Part shown: positions 21,501 through 31,440 of the stretch, in pieces
How the letters are laid out: the number at the start of each line of letters is the position of its first letter
How positions within the stretch are numbered: position 1 is the first letter of the stretch
The notes under the pieces: generated by a model
Database searches by the model: none
The model's input: the letters and a program-made list of their open reading frames with translations, nothing else
What the model was told of the DNA's origin: nothing
Source: Lepus europaeus
Taxonomy: Eukaryota > Chordata > Mammalia > Lagomorpha > Leporidae
Reading direction: 5' to 3'
Assembly (NCBI RefSeq): GCF_033115175.1
Contig: NC_084837.1
Span: forward strand, 10,368,266-10,432,265
Length of the DNA: 64,000 nt
Translations under genes and position numbers: made by a program

Positions 21501-24500
21501 CTAGCAATACAGAACAAAGGTCATACACTGGCCTACACTTACTTCAGGCACGTCTGTCAGGGCGCCCTGACAGAATCAAAGGGAAGCCAGGGCGGGAAAG
21601 ACCCCCGCAACACTGACACCCAGAAAGGCCCAGGTGCTGAGTTAATTAAGAAAGGAAAGGAGGATGAGGTGAAATGTTCTAGACTTCGCAAATGTTCTCT
21701 ACGAGGCATGCGGCACTTGAAACCCCGCCCCGAAATACAACTTACCAGCTCCACAAGGCTGTTGTTGGTGAGAATGAGTTCTGTGAGACAGGGCAGAGCC
21801 TGGTCAAGCCCCTCACCTATACGGCTAAACAAACAGAACCACTCTCAGTGAAGCGAACAGCTCTATGCACACCCCCGATCACAGGACCTGACTGCAGACG
21901 CTCCGAGACCCCGCTTCCCCCGAACCAGCTACCACTGCGGGAGAGGGGACTGAAGAGGGGACAATTCCGGCAGCTCCCTGGACTCTGCCTGGAACTCACT
22001 CTGCTGCCACACCGGCTAGCGGAGCCTGAGGAAAGGTGAGACCCCTGGGTAGGGCCTCAGCTCACTTCGTTACTTCCGTGGGCAGGTGGCACAGAAACCC
22101 AAGTGCTCCTGCACTCACAGTTCAGGTACAAGACATACAACCACACCACCAGGAAATGGTTAACCAATAGCAGGAAGCTGGATTGGAAGTGGAGCAGGAC
22201 TTGAATTCAGGCATCCTGATACGGGGTGTGTGTGTCCAAGCAGTGCCTTAACCACGGTGCCAAACACCCCACCACTAGTACTTCTTACTGATATTCTCTG
22301 CAAGTAGCCAATACATTTTTTCCAATAAAATTTACACAGAGCTTAAGGGCTAAAACGATCCCAATTTCAGCAAGTCTCCTTCCAGAAACCGGTTTCACTG
22401 AAGAAAAGTAAAGCAGAAGGCACGAGGTAGAGATGTGATAAAAACACAATTACTGAGCTTTACAAAGCTTTTTATACACTCCCTTTGATAACTATTTTAG
22501 AAGCCAAAACATGAACAAAACAGTCCACTTTTAATTAGAAACCCTGCATATGTAACTATTTCTGAACATATACAAATATGACGAGGCCAATGTCAAAATA
22601 ACCACCGGATCTCTGGAAAGCTGCACCCCATTTCTCATTCAAAGAAGACTGTGGCAGGCGTGAGCCAGGCAGCTGGACACTCCAGCGCCGGGTTAAACGC
22701 CCAGCTGTGGTGCTGCCGCCAGCTCTCTGCTGCTGCAGGCCCTAGGGGCTGGTGACGGTGCACGCACCCACAGCAGCGATCCGGGCAGCTCCCAGCTCCG
22801 GCTGGCCAGGCCCCGGTGCGGGAGGTGCCCGCAGCACTCTGGAATCAAGTAGGTCTAACTGGCCAGACGCTACAGCTTCTCGGGAAGGAGCAGTGGGGAA
22901 AAGGTTACACCGTTCCGGCACACTCACCATATTCTGTTGTTGTTCACTAACAACGTTTTCAATCTTCTCAGTAGAGGAAAGCCATCCAGCTTCCGGATCT
23001 CATTGTCGGAAAAATCAATAGCATCAAACTGGTCCAAGGTGGCGCCCAGGTTTTCAATGACAGGAATTTTGTACCCTGCGAACAGACGGGCGGGGGCGGG
23101 AGAGGTATGAATAGGATCCAAGGGCCCTCGGGCCGCCAGCGGTGCACAGCACCCACCCCTGTCAGTGAGGAACACTGCGCGCACCGGAGCGGGCAGCCTC
23201 CAGTCCCCAGCGCCGCAAGGCTCTGGTCCAGCAGCTTACGAGGCCGCCGAACGGTTCACCTTCCGCTGCAGTCAGGCCCAGGCCCGCCATGGTCCCCAAG
23301 CTCTCCCACAGCCAGATCCACAGCTCCCCGGACACGCTCGTGACGTCACCACAGCGCACAGACTCCTGGGGACGCGCTCATGACGTCACCACAGCTCACA
23401 GGCTTCCCAGACACACACACAACGTCACCACATTCCACAGTCTCCTGGGGACGCGCTCATGACGTCACCACAGTCCACAGGCTCCCGGGACGCTCATGAC
23501 GTCACCACACTCCACAGGCTCCCGGGGCGCTCATGACGTCACCACAGCCCTTTATTTCACCTCCCCCAGCCTGAAGGTCACGCCCTGTGAACAATTCACC
23601 CAAAAGCCCCCTGCCCTAACCGGGGCATGACCGCTGCGCTCGGTGCTGAGCGGAGGAAGGGAAGGGCCGCAGCGAGGCTGTTTCCAATGCCGAGCTGCGC
23701 AGCACGGCGCCCACCAGGCCCAAGGGGTGGCTGCTCTCGGACCGAACCTTTCTCTACGAAATAACAGCACCGGACTTGCCCCGAAGGTCAGCGGGGAGTC
23801 CAGGCCGCAAGCACAGCCGACGGGCGCCCGTGGGCAACCTCTGGCCAGCGCCGCGGTCTCGGCCCCCCCCCCCCCCCCCAGGAAGCCGAGCCAGGGACCG
23901 ACGCCCCCAGAGCCCAGAGCCCGCCCCGGGAAGCCGAAGCCCCCAGAGCACAGAGCCCAGAGCCCAGCCCCGGCCCCCGCCCCCGCCCCCAGAGCGCCCC
24001 ACGTGCCCAGGCTCGGCGAGGCGGCTCCGCCCCAAGGCCCCTTCCCGGAAGGGAACGACCAGGAGAAGCCCCCGGGGCCCGGCCTCTCCTCCTGGCCCCC
24101 GCCCCCAGAGCCCGGCCCCATCCCCGGGAAGCCGACGCCCCCAGAGCCCGGCCCATCCCTGGGAAGCCGAGCCCGGGTCGACGCCCCCAGAGCCCAGAGC
24201 CCGCCCCCGCCCCAGAAGCCGAAGCCCCCAGAACCCGGCCCCATCCCGGGAAGCCGACGCCCCCAGAGCCCGGCCCATCCCTGGGAAGCCGAGCCCGGGT
24301 CGACGCCCCCAGAGCCCAGAGCCCGCCCCCGCCCCAGAAGCCGAAGCCCCCAGAACCCGGCCCCATCCCGGGAAGCCGAAGCCCCCAGAGCCCAGAGCCC
24401 GCCCCCCGCCCCGGGAAGCCGAAGCCCCCAGAACCCGGCCCCATCCCGGGAAGCCGGAGACCCCAGAGCCCGCCCCCCGCCCCGGGAAGCCGAAGCCCCC

Positions 24501-25241
24501 AGAACCCGGCCCCATCCCGGGAAGCCGGAGACCCCAGAGCCCAGAGCCCGCCCCCCGCCCCGGGAAGCCGAAGCCCCTAGAGTCCGGCCCCCGCCCCAGA
24601 AGCCGAAGCCCCCAGAGCCCAGAGCCCGCCCCCGCCCCAGAAGCCGAAGCCCCCAGAGCCCGGCCCCATCCCGGGAGGCCGAAGCCCCCAGAGCCCAGAG
24701 CCCGCCCCCCGCCCCGGGAAGCCGAAGCCCCCAGAGCCCGCCCCCACCCCAGAAGCCGAAGCCCCCAGAGCCCGGCCCATCCCCGGGAAGCCAAGCCCGG
24801 GCCGACGCCCCCAGAGTCCAGAGCCCGCCCCCCGCCCCGGGAAGCCGAGTCCGGGGTCGACGCCCCCAGAGCCCGGCCCCCGCCCCCAGAGCCCGGGCCC
24901 ACCCCGGGAAGCCGACGACCCCAGAGCCCGGCCCCCGCCCCCAGAGCGCCCCACGCGCCCCGGCTCAGCGAGGCGGCTCCGCCCCAAGGCCCCTTCCCGG
25001 AAGGGGACGACCAGGAGAAGGCCCCGGGGCCCAGCAGCTCCTGGCCGCGCCGGGCCACCTTCCCGCCCGCGAGGCCCGCGGGACGCCCCGAGCCGGGCGA
25101 CTCGAGGCTCCGCCGGCGGGACGGGCCGCGAGGCCGCGGCGCGCGCCGGCCGCACTCACCGCGGAGGTCCAGCTCGCGGTCCCGCACGGCGTTGGTGTAC
25201 TGCGCCGCCTGCTCGATCAGCTCCGCCGTCAGCTTCACCAT
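11388..25241 (-). CDS. SNRPA1: SNRPA1, U2 snRNP protein A' (complete, nine exons)
   Basis: U2A' is a nuclear leucine-rich-repeat protein that forms a heterodimer with U2B'' on U2 snRNA stem-loop IV and acts in branch-site recognition by the spliceosome. Exons in transcript order are 25160-25241, 22928-23075, 21746-21824, 19385-19431, 17586-17688, 16964-17043, 16494-16569, 15861-15954 and 11388-11446. They total 768 nt, giving 255 residues plus stop, the same length as human U2A'. Exons 1 to 5 encode the N-terminal LRR domain; exons 6 to 8 encode the basic and lysine-rich stretch; exon 9 ends in the acidic tail EEEMEEDTVTNGS. All junctions have GT/AG and matching phase. Exons 1 to 4 lie inside the right duplicate and are matched at 63-5919. 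The left copy, if complete, would make a second U2A' of the same sequence in that part. Intron 8 (4.4 kb) is filled mainly with C-SINEs. Confidence 0.96.
12462..12515. repeat. (TA)n/(TG)n microsatellite
   Basis: Alternating TA, a short TG run, then TA again, directly next to the T-run of the following antisense C-SINE. Confidence 0.9.
12472..12839 (-). mobile_element. C-SINE, antisense, with target site duplication
   Basis: Flanked by the 16-bp direct repeat ACAATCTAATATATAT at 12456-12471 and 12840-12855. The microsatellite lies between the left repeat and the poly-T tail, so it probably grew from the SINE tail. Confidence 0.92.
13104..13407 (-). mobile_element. C-SINE, antisense, older copy
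   Basis: Starts AAGGTTTATTTACTTGTTTG and ends CCCACTGCACCACATGCTGG. Diverged relative to neighbouring SINEs. Confidence 0.88.
14208..14873 (+). mobile_element. C-SINE split by a second C-SINE
   Basis: The outer element reads GGCCAACACTGTGGCGCAGC at 14208 and ends with CTTTCAAATAAAATAAGTAA and an A-run at 14873. Its body is interrupted at 14472-14800. Confidence 0.93.
14472..14800 (-). mobile_element. C-SINE nested in the one above
   Basis: Antisense, starting with a T-run and ending GCCACGGCACCGGCC. The 15-bp target site duplication GGAAGACCTCTTTCT is at 14457-14471 and 14801-14815. It is made from the tail of the host SINE, which shows the order of insertion. Confidence 0.95.
15386..15710 (+). 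mobile_element. C-SINE, sense on plus strand
   Basis: Head GAGGCTGGCGTTGTGTCACA, tail TTTCAAATAAATCAATC and A-run. Near-perfect target site duplication AATCCCCATTGT / AATCCCCACTGT. Confidence 0.92.
15861..15954 (-). CDS. SNRPA1: SNRPA1 exon 8
   Basis: 94 nt encoding NAIANASTLAEVERLKG to GRERRS and one base of glycine. Acceptor CTCCAG, donor ATCAG/GTGAG. Confidence 0.96.
16494..16569 (-). CDS. SNRPA1: SNRPA1 exon 7
   Basis: 76 nt encoding FNPGAGLPTDKKKGG to GDVEAIK. Acceptor TTTCCCAAG, donor ATCAAG/GTGAG. Confidence 0.96.
16964..17043 (-). CDS. SNRPA1: SNRPA1 exon 6
   Basis: 80 nt encoding the basic, helical stretch ERQEAEKMFKGKRGAQLAK and DIARRSK. Acceptor GCTGTAG, donor AAAAC/GTAAG. Confidence 0.96.
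17586..17688 (-). CDS. SNRPA1: SNRPA1 exon 5
   Basis: 103 nt encoding ILRNPVTNKKHYRLYVIYK through VKLK, the last LRR and capping region. Acceptor TTCTCCAG, donor CTAAAA/GTAAGTG. It completes the serine begun by exon 4. Confidence 0.96.
18181..18897 (+). mobile_element. C-SINE split by an antisense C-SINE
   Basis: Head-derived sequence at 18181-18253 (GGCATCCCGTATGGGCACCG) resumes at 18652 (CTCCATTTCTGATCCAGC) and ends in an A-rich tail. The inner element lies between. Confidence 0.82.
18254..18651 (-). mobile_element. Nested antisense C-SINE with expanded 9-bp repeat
   Basis: Starts TTAAAGATTTATTTATTTAT. Its purine tract has grown into about seven copies of GGCGGAGAG-like units at 18308-18365 before the usual SINE body resumes. 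Confidence 0.88.
19385..19431 (-). CDS. SNRPA1: SNRPA1 exon 4
   Basis: 47 nt encoding GDLDPLASLRSLTYL and two bases of serine. Same sequence as 63-109. Confidence 0.93.
20511..20869 (+). mobile_element. C-SINE, SNRPA1 intron 3 (right copy)
   Basis: Counterpart of 1189-1547 with the same target site duplication, so the insertion predates the duplication. Confidence 0.92.
20965..21037 (+). mobile_element. C-SINE head fragment (right copy)
   Basis: Counterpart of 1643-1715. Confidence 0.85.
21746..21824 (-). CDS. SNRPA1: SNRPA1 exon 3
   Basis: 79 nt, RIGEGLDQ to NNSLVEL, after completing a cysteine begun in exon 2. Same sequence as 2424-2502. Confidence 0.95.
22160..22267 (-). mobile_element. 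Degenerate C-SINE fragment (right copy)
   Basis: Counterpart of 2838-2945. Confidence 0.7.
22928..23075 (-). CDS. SNRPA1: SNRPA1 exon 2
   Basis: 148 nt, YKIPVIENLG to LLVNNNRI. Same sequence as 3606-3753. Confidence 0.96.
23332..23547. repeat. CRE palindrome array, intron 1, right copy
   Basis: TGACGTCA at 23341, 23381, 23460, 23497 and 23534, with the degenerate unit at 23420. Same as 4010-4225. Confidence 0.85.
23862..24947. repeat. GC-rich VNTR, intron 1, right copy
   Basis: Counterpart of 4540-5625, including the flanking 100-bp direct repeats at 23981-24080 and 24933-25032. The equal unit number in both copies is notable for such a repeat. Confidence 0.93.
25160..25241 (-). CDS. SNRPA1: SNRPA1 exon 1 with start codon
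   Basis: 82 nt from ATG at 25241, MVKLTAELIEQ to DRELDLR. Donor CCGCG/GTGAGTG. Same sequence as 5838-5919. Confidence 0.97.
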
Positions 25242-25452
25242 GCTGCCGCCGCCTGCCGCCCCGCGCCGCCGCCGCCTGCCGCCGCGCGCCGAGCTCTCGT
25301 CCCGGCATGCCCCGCGCCGCCACCGCCTGCCGCCGCGCGCCGCGCACTCGTCCCGGCATGCCCCGCGCCGCCGCCAGGCGCACCAATCGCAGATCGACCG
25401 CCAGCCCGAAGCAATCGAAGAGCCACGCCTCCCCGGGAGATGGTTTTGGCCG
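25242..25452 (-). promoter_or_regulatory. SNRPA1 CpG-rich promoter and 5' UTR, right copy
   Basis: Counterpart of 5920-6130, with the twofold CCCGGCATGCC block and an inverted CCAAT element. It would drive the SNRPA1 copy that is complete in the window. Confidence 0.75.
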
Positions 25453-25674
25453 GCGCTCGGTGCTGGCGACGGGGACGGGTCGGGCGCGGGGTTCTTTGCC
25501 CGGGGCTTTCTGGAGTCGGGTGTGTGGGGGAGAGGGGCCCGGGTTCTAGACGTCTGGGTCCGAAAGTTAGGAAAAAACGGGGAAGAGCCCCGCGGACCTC
25601 TCACACACTAGGGCATCGCGCAGTGGGAGCGAGGGTGTGAGTGGCCGCTTGGCGCCGGCGGGGCCGGGGCCCCG

Positions 25675-25882
25675 GGAGTCAAGCCCGGGCCCGGTGGGGT
25701 CGCGGTAGGCCCGCGGGGGGCTCCCGACCCGGGCCCGGTGGGGTCGCGGGGGGCTCCCGACCCGGGTCCGGTGGGGTCGCGGTGGGGTCGCGGGGGGCTC
25801 CCGACCCGGGCCCGGTGGGGTCGCGGTAGGCCCGTGAGGGGGCTCCCGACCCGGGCCCGGTGGGGTCGCGGGGGCTCCCGAG
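25675..25882. repeat. GC minisatellite upstream of SNRPA1, right copy
   Basis: Counterpart of 6353-6560. Confidence 0.9.
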
Positions 25883-26039
25883 CTTGAGAGACTGGAAGCG
25901 TGCACCCCGCAGCCTGCCCCGTGACGCGGCGTGGCCGCCCTCTCCCCGCAGGCTCGGCCCGCGCCTGCAGCTCTAGATATTTGTAGTTTTTTGGATGATA
26001 CTAAAAAGGCCATTTACAGAAATTCCATGTTTAACCAAC

Positions 26040-26310
26040 TTTTTTTTTTTTATGAAAAAGATTTATTATTTGAGTCACAGAGAGACAGCCGGAGACCTCC
26101 CATCCACTGGTTCACTCCCCAGTGTCAGCAACGGCTGGGGCTGGTCCCATCGGAGCCAGGAGCTCCATCCAGGTCTCCCACGTGGGTGCAGGGGCCCCAG
26201 CACTGGACCACCTACTGCTTTCCCAGGCGCATTAGCAAGGAGCTGGGTCAGAAATGGAGCAGCCGGGACTTCAGACCGCGGCTCTACCTGCTACGCCACA
26301 GTGCCAGACC
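26040..26310 (-). mobile_element. C-SINE, antisense (right copy)
   Basis: Counterpart of 6718-6988. Confidence 0.88.
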
Positions 26311-26329
26311 CTATCTTTTTGTTCATTTT

Positions 26330-26630
26330 GTTAAGATTTATTTATTTGAAAGGGAGAGACAGAGAAGGAGAGAATCTTCCATCCACTGATTCACTCCCCA
26401 GATGGCCAGAACGGCTGGGGGTGGCCCAGGCTGAAGCCAGGAGCCAGGAGCTTCTTCCGGGTCTCCCACATGGGTGCAGGGGCCCAAGCTCTTGGCCCGT
26501 CCTCTGCTGCTCTCCCAGGTGCGTTAGCAGGGAGCTGGATCGGAAGTGGAGCAGCTGGGACTCCAACCAGAGCCCATATGGGATGTGGGCACTGCAGGCA
26601 GCAGTGAAACCCACGGAACCACAGCCAACC
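26330..26630 (-). mobile_element. C-SINE, antisense (right copy)
   Basis: Counterpart of 7008-7308. Confidence 0.9.
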
Positions 26631-27963
26631 CCTTTTATTTTACTTGTTCTTTCTTTAGCTTTTTTCTTTTTGCTCCCCTGTTCACACTGGCTGGGACCTG
26701 CAGCACAGCATAGAGCAATGGTGATAGTGGACGGACCCTCTTTAGCAGGCAAGGGGAAAAGCCCTAATCAGGTGATCAAGGGTCATATTACCACAGAACA
26801 AAACACAATGAGGTAGCCCCTGCTAGGATGCCGTGAGGAGGACACAGAGCCACTTCCTGTGAGATTCCCGAGTCGAAACACGAGGGAACCTGACAAATCC
26901 GAATGGAGGGACTGCCCCCAACACCTGGCCCCTAGCCTTGGACGGCTCAAGGTTGTGGGAGTCCAGGATCAGCGAGGGAAGGACCTTAAAGGTTCAGGGT
27001 GACTCAGTGCAAGGTGATTCTACCCTGCAGCGTTTGCGGAGAATCACTGGGCCGAGGGTGGATGGCGGTAACACCATCTGATGGTGTCGGGGAGTACCCT
27101 TACTTATAGGAAGCGCCCACTGAGTATTCAGGCTCATGGGGTGTCATGTCAATGATATCGTCTCAAACTGTTCAGGAAAGAGAATGTGTGCTATACTTGC
27201 AACCTTTTTATAATCTTGATGTGATTGTTAAAAAGTTCCAAGTATCCAAACTTCACTTCTAGGAAGAACCACCAGATGGAGCTCCAGGCCCAAAGTTATT
27301 TTATTAGCTTTTTCCTTGGTGGGTTATTTCACGTGTCTCCCTTGGCTGAAATGAAGCCATGGGTGGTTTTGTCCGTTTTGGGTATCTCTTAGGAAGTTGC
27401 AAACGGAATTTTTCGTTCTGATCCATTTCCCAACCTCAGCAGGACTGGCGTTCCGGGCCGTCCTGTGGGTCACAGGAAGTCTGGCGGCAACCCTGGCCTG
27501 TCCGCCCTGGATACAATCCCATCCCTCCAGCCGTGCCATGCACACACGGCTCCAGACATTGCCAAGTCTGCCCTGGAAGACAAATCATCCCTGATCGAGA
27601 GCTACTGTTCTGGGCAGTAAGACACGCCCTGGTCTGGGCACTGTGGTCCTGCTGACCCCACAGGGAGGCGAAGATGAACCGTTCACCCTTAGTGGGAGGG
27701 GACTGGACCCCAGGGTGAGTGCTCCGTTATACACCCTGCGAGTGCTGTTCTCTGTCGGTGACCAGGGCCTGGGGCCTCAGCAGAGGTCTCAGACAACCAA
27801 GAACGAAGCCCGGAGATGTGGGAGGCGGCAGCAGTGAAGCCTGGGCACGATGCAGGCGGCTGCTCTCCCGCAGCGACCAGTGCTAGCCGCCTCCCGCTGG
27901 CTGGGCAGAACCGTTTGGTTTTCCTCCACAGCCCTGCTTGTACTTGTGAACTCGTCCTTCCTA

Positions 27964-28266
27964 GGGCCGGCATCGTGGCCCAGTGGCCAAGCTACCTCCT
28001 GTAATACCAGCATCCCAGACGAGTGCTGGTTCGAGTCCCTGCTGCTCCACTTCTGATCCAGCTCCCTGCTAATGCACCTGGGGAGGCAGTGGAGGACGGT
28101 CCAAGTCCTAGGGCCGCTGCACCCACGTGGGGAGACCTGGATGGACTTCCAGGCTCCTGGCTTCTGCCTGGCCCAACTCCAGCTATTGTTAGCCATTTAG
28201 GGAGAAACCAGTGATGGAAGATCCTTTTCGCTCCAACTCTACCTTTCAGTAAATATCTTAAAAATA
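27964..28266 (+). mobile_element. C-SINE in the SNRPA1-PCSK6 interval
   Basis: Head GGGCCGGCATCGTGGCCCAG, body with CCACGTGGGGAGACCTGGAT, tail with TTCAGTAAATATC. It is only about 130 bp right of the duplication end but is not in the left copy. Confidence 0.9.
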
Positions 28267-30839
28267 GAATCCTTTTGTACCTCACTTCTCCACTCGCTTC
28301 CCGTCCTCAGGCACCCTAGCAAACCTCAGGTGTTTGGTGAGCGGCCCCCTCCAGCCATGGCATCCAGGGTGCAAACACAGCAGAAGGCTATCTCAAGTTC
28401 AAGGGCACCCCGCTCCGGGCCACAGTTAGACCACTTGGCTCCCTTGTTCTCAAGCTCCGTCCCCTCTGCTTCCTATGACGGATATAGACTTCTCCCCAGC
28501 CCTCTGAAGAGTGACAAGATACAGTCAGCAGCGGTCTGGGAGGGCAAGGATGCACATATGGGGGCCACGGGGAGGTGCCAAAGCCTCTGGGGACAAGGTC
28601 ATAAAAGCGTCACCCTCTGGAACTAAAGCCAGTTTAACAGGAACACATGGTGGCTGCCACTGGCCCCGTGCAGAACTGGCTCCTGCAGCAAGCCCAGGAG
28701 GGGAGCAACCTGGCCCGTGTGTGGCCCAAGGTGAGCCACGGGGCCTCTGTGAGCCAGGGGCCTGTCTGTGGAGGAACAGATCTAGGTGGTGCCTGGTCCT
28801 GACCCTTAAAATCCATAGGCACATGCTACCTTAGCCGGGCCCATCACTGCCTCGACACTGGTCAGTCCGTCTAAACAAGGGGGTGTCCACTGTTTGGGCA
28901 GCCGCTCAGCCCAGGGCAGATTGGTCCAGCCACAGCAAAAGGGTGCTCCCGAGGTGGCCATCTGGGACAAAAGGGGAGGTCTCATCTGACTCCGCGCCAC
29001 ACATGCTGGGCTGCGAGCACTCAGGGGGCAAAGTGCTCCCCTTCATCCTCATCCGGGTCTTAGAGGGTGAACTGGTGCCCTGTGCTGGGGTCCTTAAGCT
29101 GCTGGGCTTTATTTCATCAGTCTCCTGGGGGGAGGCTGACCCCTTCTGGCTGTTGCTCTGTCTGGGCTCTGGCACCCGGACGTGCTCACTCTCCCTTCCC
29201 TGCTCCACGGTGCTGCTGGTGGACGGCTAGCGGGGCGTCCGCTGACCTCTCTGCTGGTGCAGGCCTCCCTGCAGCCACATTCGGCTGCACAAGCCCGGCT
29301 ATGGCGCCAGGTGAGCACCGACACGGGCAGGCTAACCGAAGTTAGCCCTGGGGGAAGAAACAGGGCGCAGCCAGACCCACGAGGTCAGTGCAGGGGGTAA
29401 GGCTGGTGACAGTTCCACGCGGGAGAGTGGTGGTCTTGTCACGCGTGTCATCACCCGCAGGTGCAGGCTATGCAAAGTGAGAGGGGCCTGCTGCAGGGCC
29501 AAGGGGGTCCAGATGAGATTTACTGCTGGCCTCGGGAGCCCCTCCCCGGAAACTGCTTCACCCCAGATCCCCAGAACAATGCCCCCCACCCACCTCAGCA
29601 GTTCTAACTGGCACACTTCCTTTAGGTGCAGCCAAAAGATTCTGAGCTTCTGACCTTGCAGAGAGGCAGGCCATGGCCCAAACAGCAGCACCTAACCCAT
29701 GGGGGCAGGGGCTTCAAGCACTGTGCACCATGGGGCAGGCCACGACCTGACCAATGACACTTGGTGGCTACGGTGACAGGCTCATGGTTTGGGCCATGGG
29801 CAGTGGCCCCGTGTCGGGATGGTCTAGCCCCTTCTTCCAGTCAGGCTAAGAGGGTCTCTGCCAAACTCGTGCTGGAGCTCTGGGTTTTCCCGTTGCTTTA
29901 TTACATCAACATTTGCTACAACTCAAAGAAGACCTTCAGCGTAATGACATCAAATAAAGCCATGTCCACTTTACCTTTCTGTGTAGGGAAGAAACAGGCT
30001 CCTTTGCCACGGATGTTAACTCTTTTATTAATTTAAGGTTAACACTGTATTTGCTTTGTTGATTTCTGTTCCGGGGTTGTGGATTCAATGAACCACAGCT
30101 GGAATTCCCCCTCCCCAGCTCACAGGTGACGAGGCAAATGCACTGTGGTCCAAGGGGGAGCAGGACGAGACGGAGAAAGACGAGGCCGGGAAAATTTAAG
30201 GCAAATGTTGCTCCCCTACTCAAGGGAACTGATCGAGCAGATCTGTGCATTTCAATGAAAATATATGAAATATTTGTCAAAATAATTAACATCGGTAAAA
30301 ATTAGGACATGTAGCTTATAAAATGCCTACACAGGTTTGGCAGCAATAAAGCCAACCGGGTCACGTAGGCAGGTAATAGACAAAGACACAGGTGCGCCCA
30401 CCTTGACAACGAGTCTCCTGGGAGCAGCCAAAGGGGTTTAAAAACGAGCCCGTAATCAGGAAGTGACGGATGACTGACAACTGAGGGGCTGCCTTGGCGT
30501 TTCGCCAAGAGGAATGGTGCGGCCGGGGCACCTGCTAGTGGCCCCGGCTGCCTCCTTTGGCTCCTCTCGGAAGGCTCTGCACCAGGGACAGGTGGTTGTC
30601 CAGGGCCACGAGACTCCCAGAGGCACCGGGAGAACGCGGTAAGCAGGAGCGCTCGGCTCCCCGCGGGGAGAACACTGCAGACTGGAACAATCTGATGGGA
30701 CGCTACGCCGCGGGCGGGGAGAACACTGCAGACTGGAACAATCCGATCCACGTGTGGAACGGGGCGCCACGCCACGGCCGCGGTTTCTGAAGGAGCTGAC
30801 TGTGCAGAAAGACACACGCCATCTCCAGTGGTCACAGAT
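28267..30839. other. Intergenic DNA between SNRPA1 and PCSK6; no gene seen
   Basis: No recognisable protein or RNA gene. Minus-strand AATAAA hexamers at 30024-30029, 29897-29902 and 29108-29113 could serve as distal PCSK6 poly(A) signals, so part of this interval may be long PCSK6 3' UTR. Confidence 0.55.
30664..30742. repeat. 51-bp partial tandem duplication
   Basis: The 28-bp string starting CGGGGAGAACACTGCAGACT occurs at 30664 and 30715 (period 51), just beyond the nearest candidate PCSK6 poly(A) site. Confidence 0.85.
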
Positions 30840-31342
30840 TTCATGCCCCCAAACCGATTTTATTTACAGTCTGACCAAGCTGCCCCCAGGCTCAGCAGCA
30901 GGTGTGGAGCGGCCCACGGGCAGCCAGGGCTCTGCGGTTGCTGGCCGGGCAGCTCACCACCAAGCCACACGAGGCCCATGTGGGAGATGATGACGTGTGA
31001 GGCCGGGCGTCTTTTCGTTCTGCTTTGGTCTTGAAGGTTCGGTAAACTTAGGGTCCCAGAAGTGGCTGCAGAGTAGCCGGAGCTGTTATTCCTGGAATTC
31101 CTTCTGTTCCCGTTTCGAGTTGGCCAGAAGGGGAGCTGGGAGGACACAGCCCTCCTTCAGCGCCACCGCCCACCTGATCTGGGTGCCCAGTGATGCTGCA
31201 AAGACCTGGCTCCTGGGGAGATAAAGCTGTGAGGGCAGGGCGCCGCCTTGCAACAGGCTCTGGCCGACAGTCTGGAGGAGGGTGGACGGACAGACGGCTG
31301 GCCGGCCAGGGGGCCCCGCCCTCTGCGGGCAGCCAGCACCCC
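30840..31342 (-). other. PCSK6: PCSK6 3' UTR, shortest form
   Basis: From the TAG stop (31343-31345) to the first canonical AATAAA on the minus strand at 30859-30864, giving about 500 nt. Longer forms using the signals further left are possible. Confidence 0.6.
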
Positions 31343-31440
31343 CTAGCCGGCCAGGAGGCACGTGCGGCAGCAGAACTGAATGAAGAGCTTCCGCTCACAC
31401 AGCCGGTTGGACTTCACCATCTCACAGAAGGTCTCGTCGG
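31343..31440 (-). CDS. PCSK6: PCSK6 terminal coding exon (PLAC-type end)
   Basis: 98 nt encoding [17 protein letters not shown] and [13 protein letters not shown], then TAG at 31343-31345. Acceptor GGGTCCCAG. With the TCSN of the previous exon it forms the short cysteine-rich PLAC module. Confidence 0.95.

Larger units (their letters stand above)
19323..27830. repeat. Right copy of the direct duplication
   Basis: Matches 1-8508 at an offset of exactly 19,322 with no gap seen, including the 17-C run (23863-23879) and the intron 1 VNTR. It ends at 27830 inside the string GGCGGCA, after which unique DNA leads toward PCSK6. Confidence 0.97.

Noticed and set aside
30302-30844. 180-codon minus-strand open frame near the PCSK6 3' end
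   Set aside because: It includes a 51-bp tandem duplication and lies beyond the stop codon of PCSK6, with no domain recognised.
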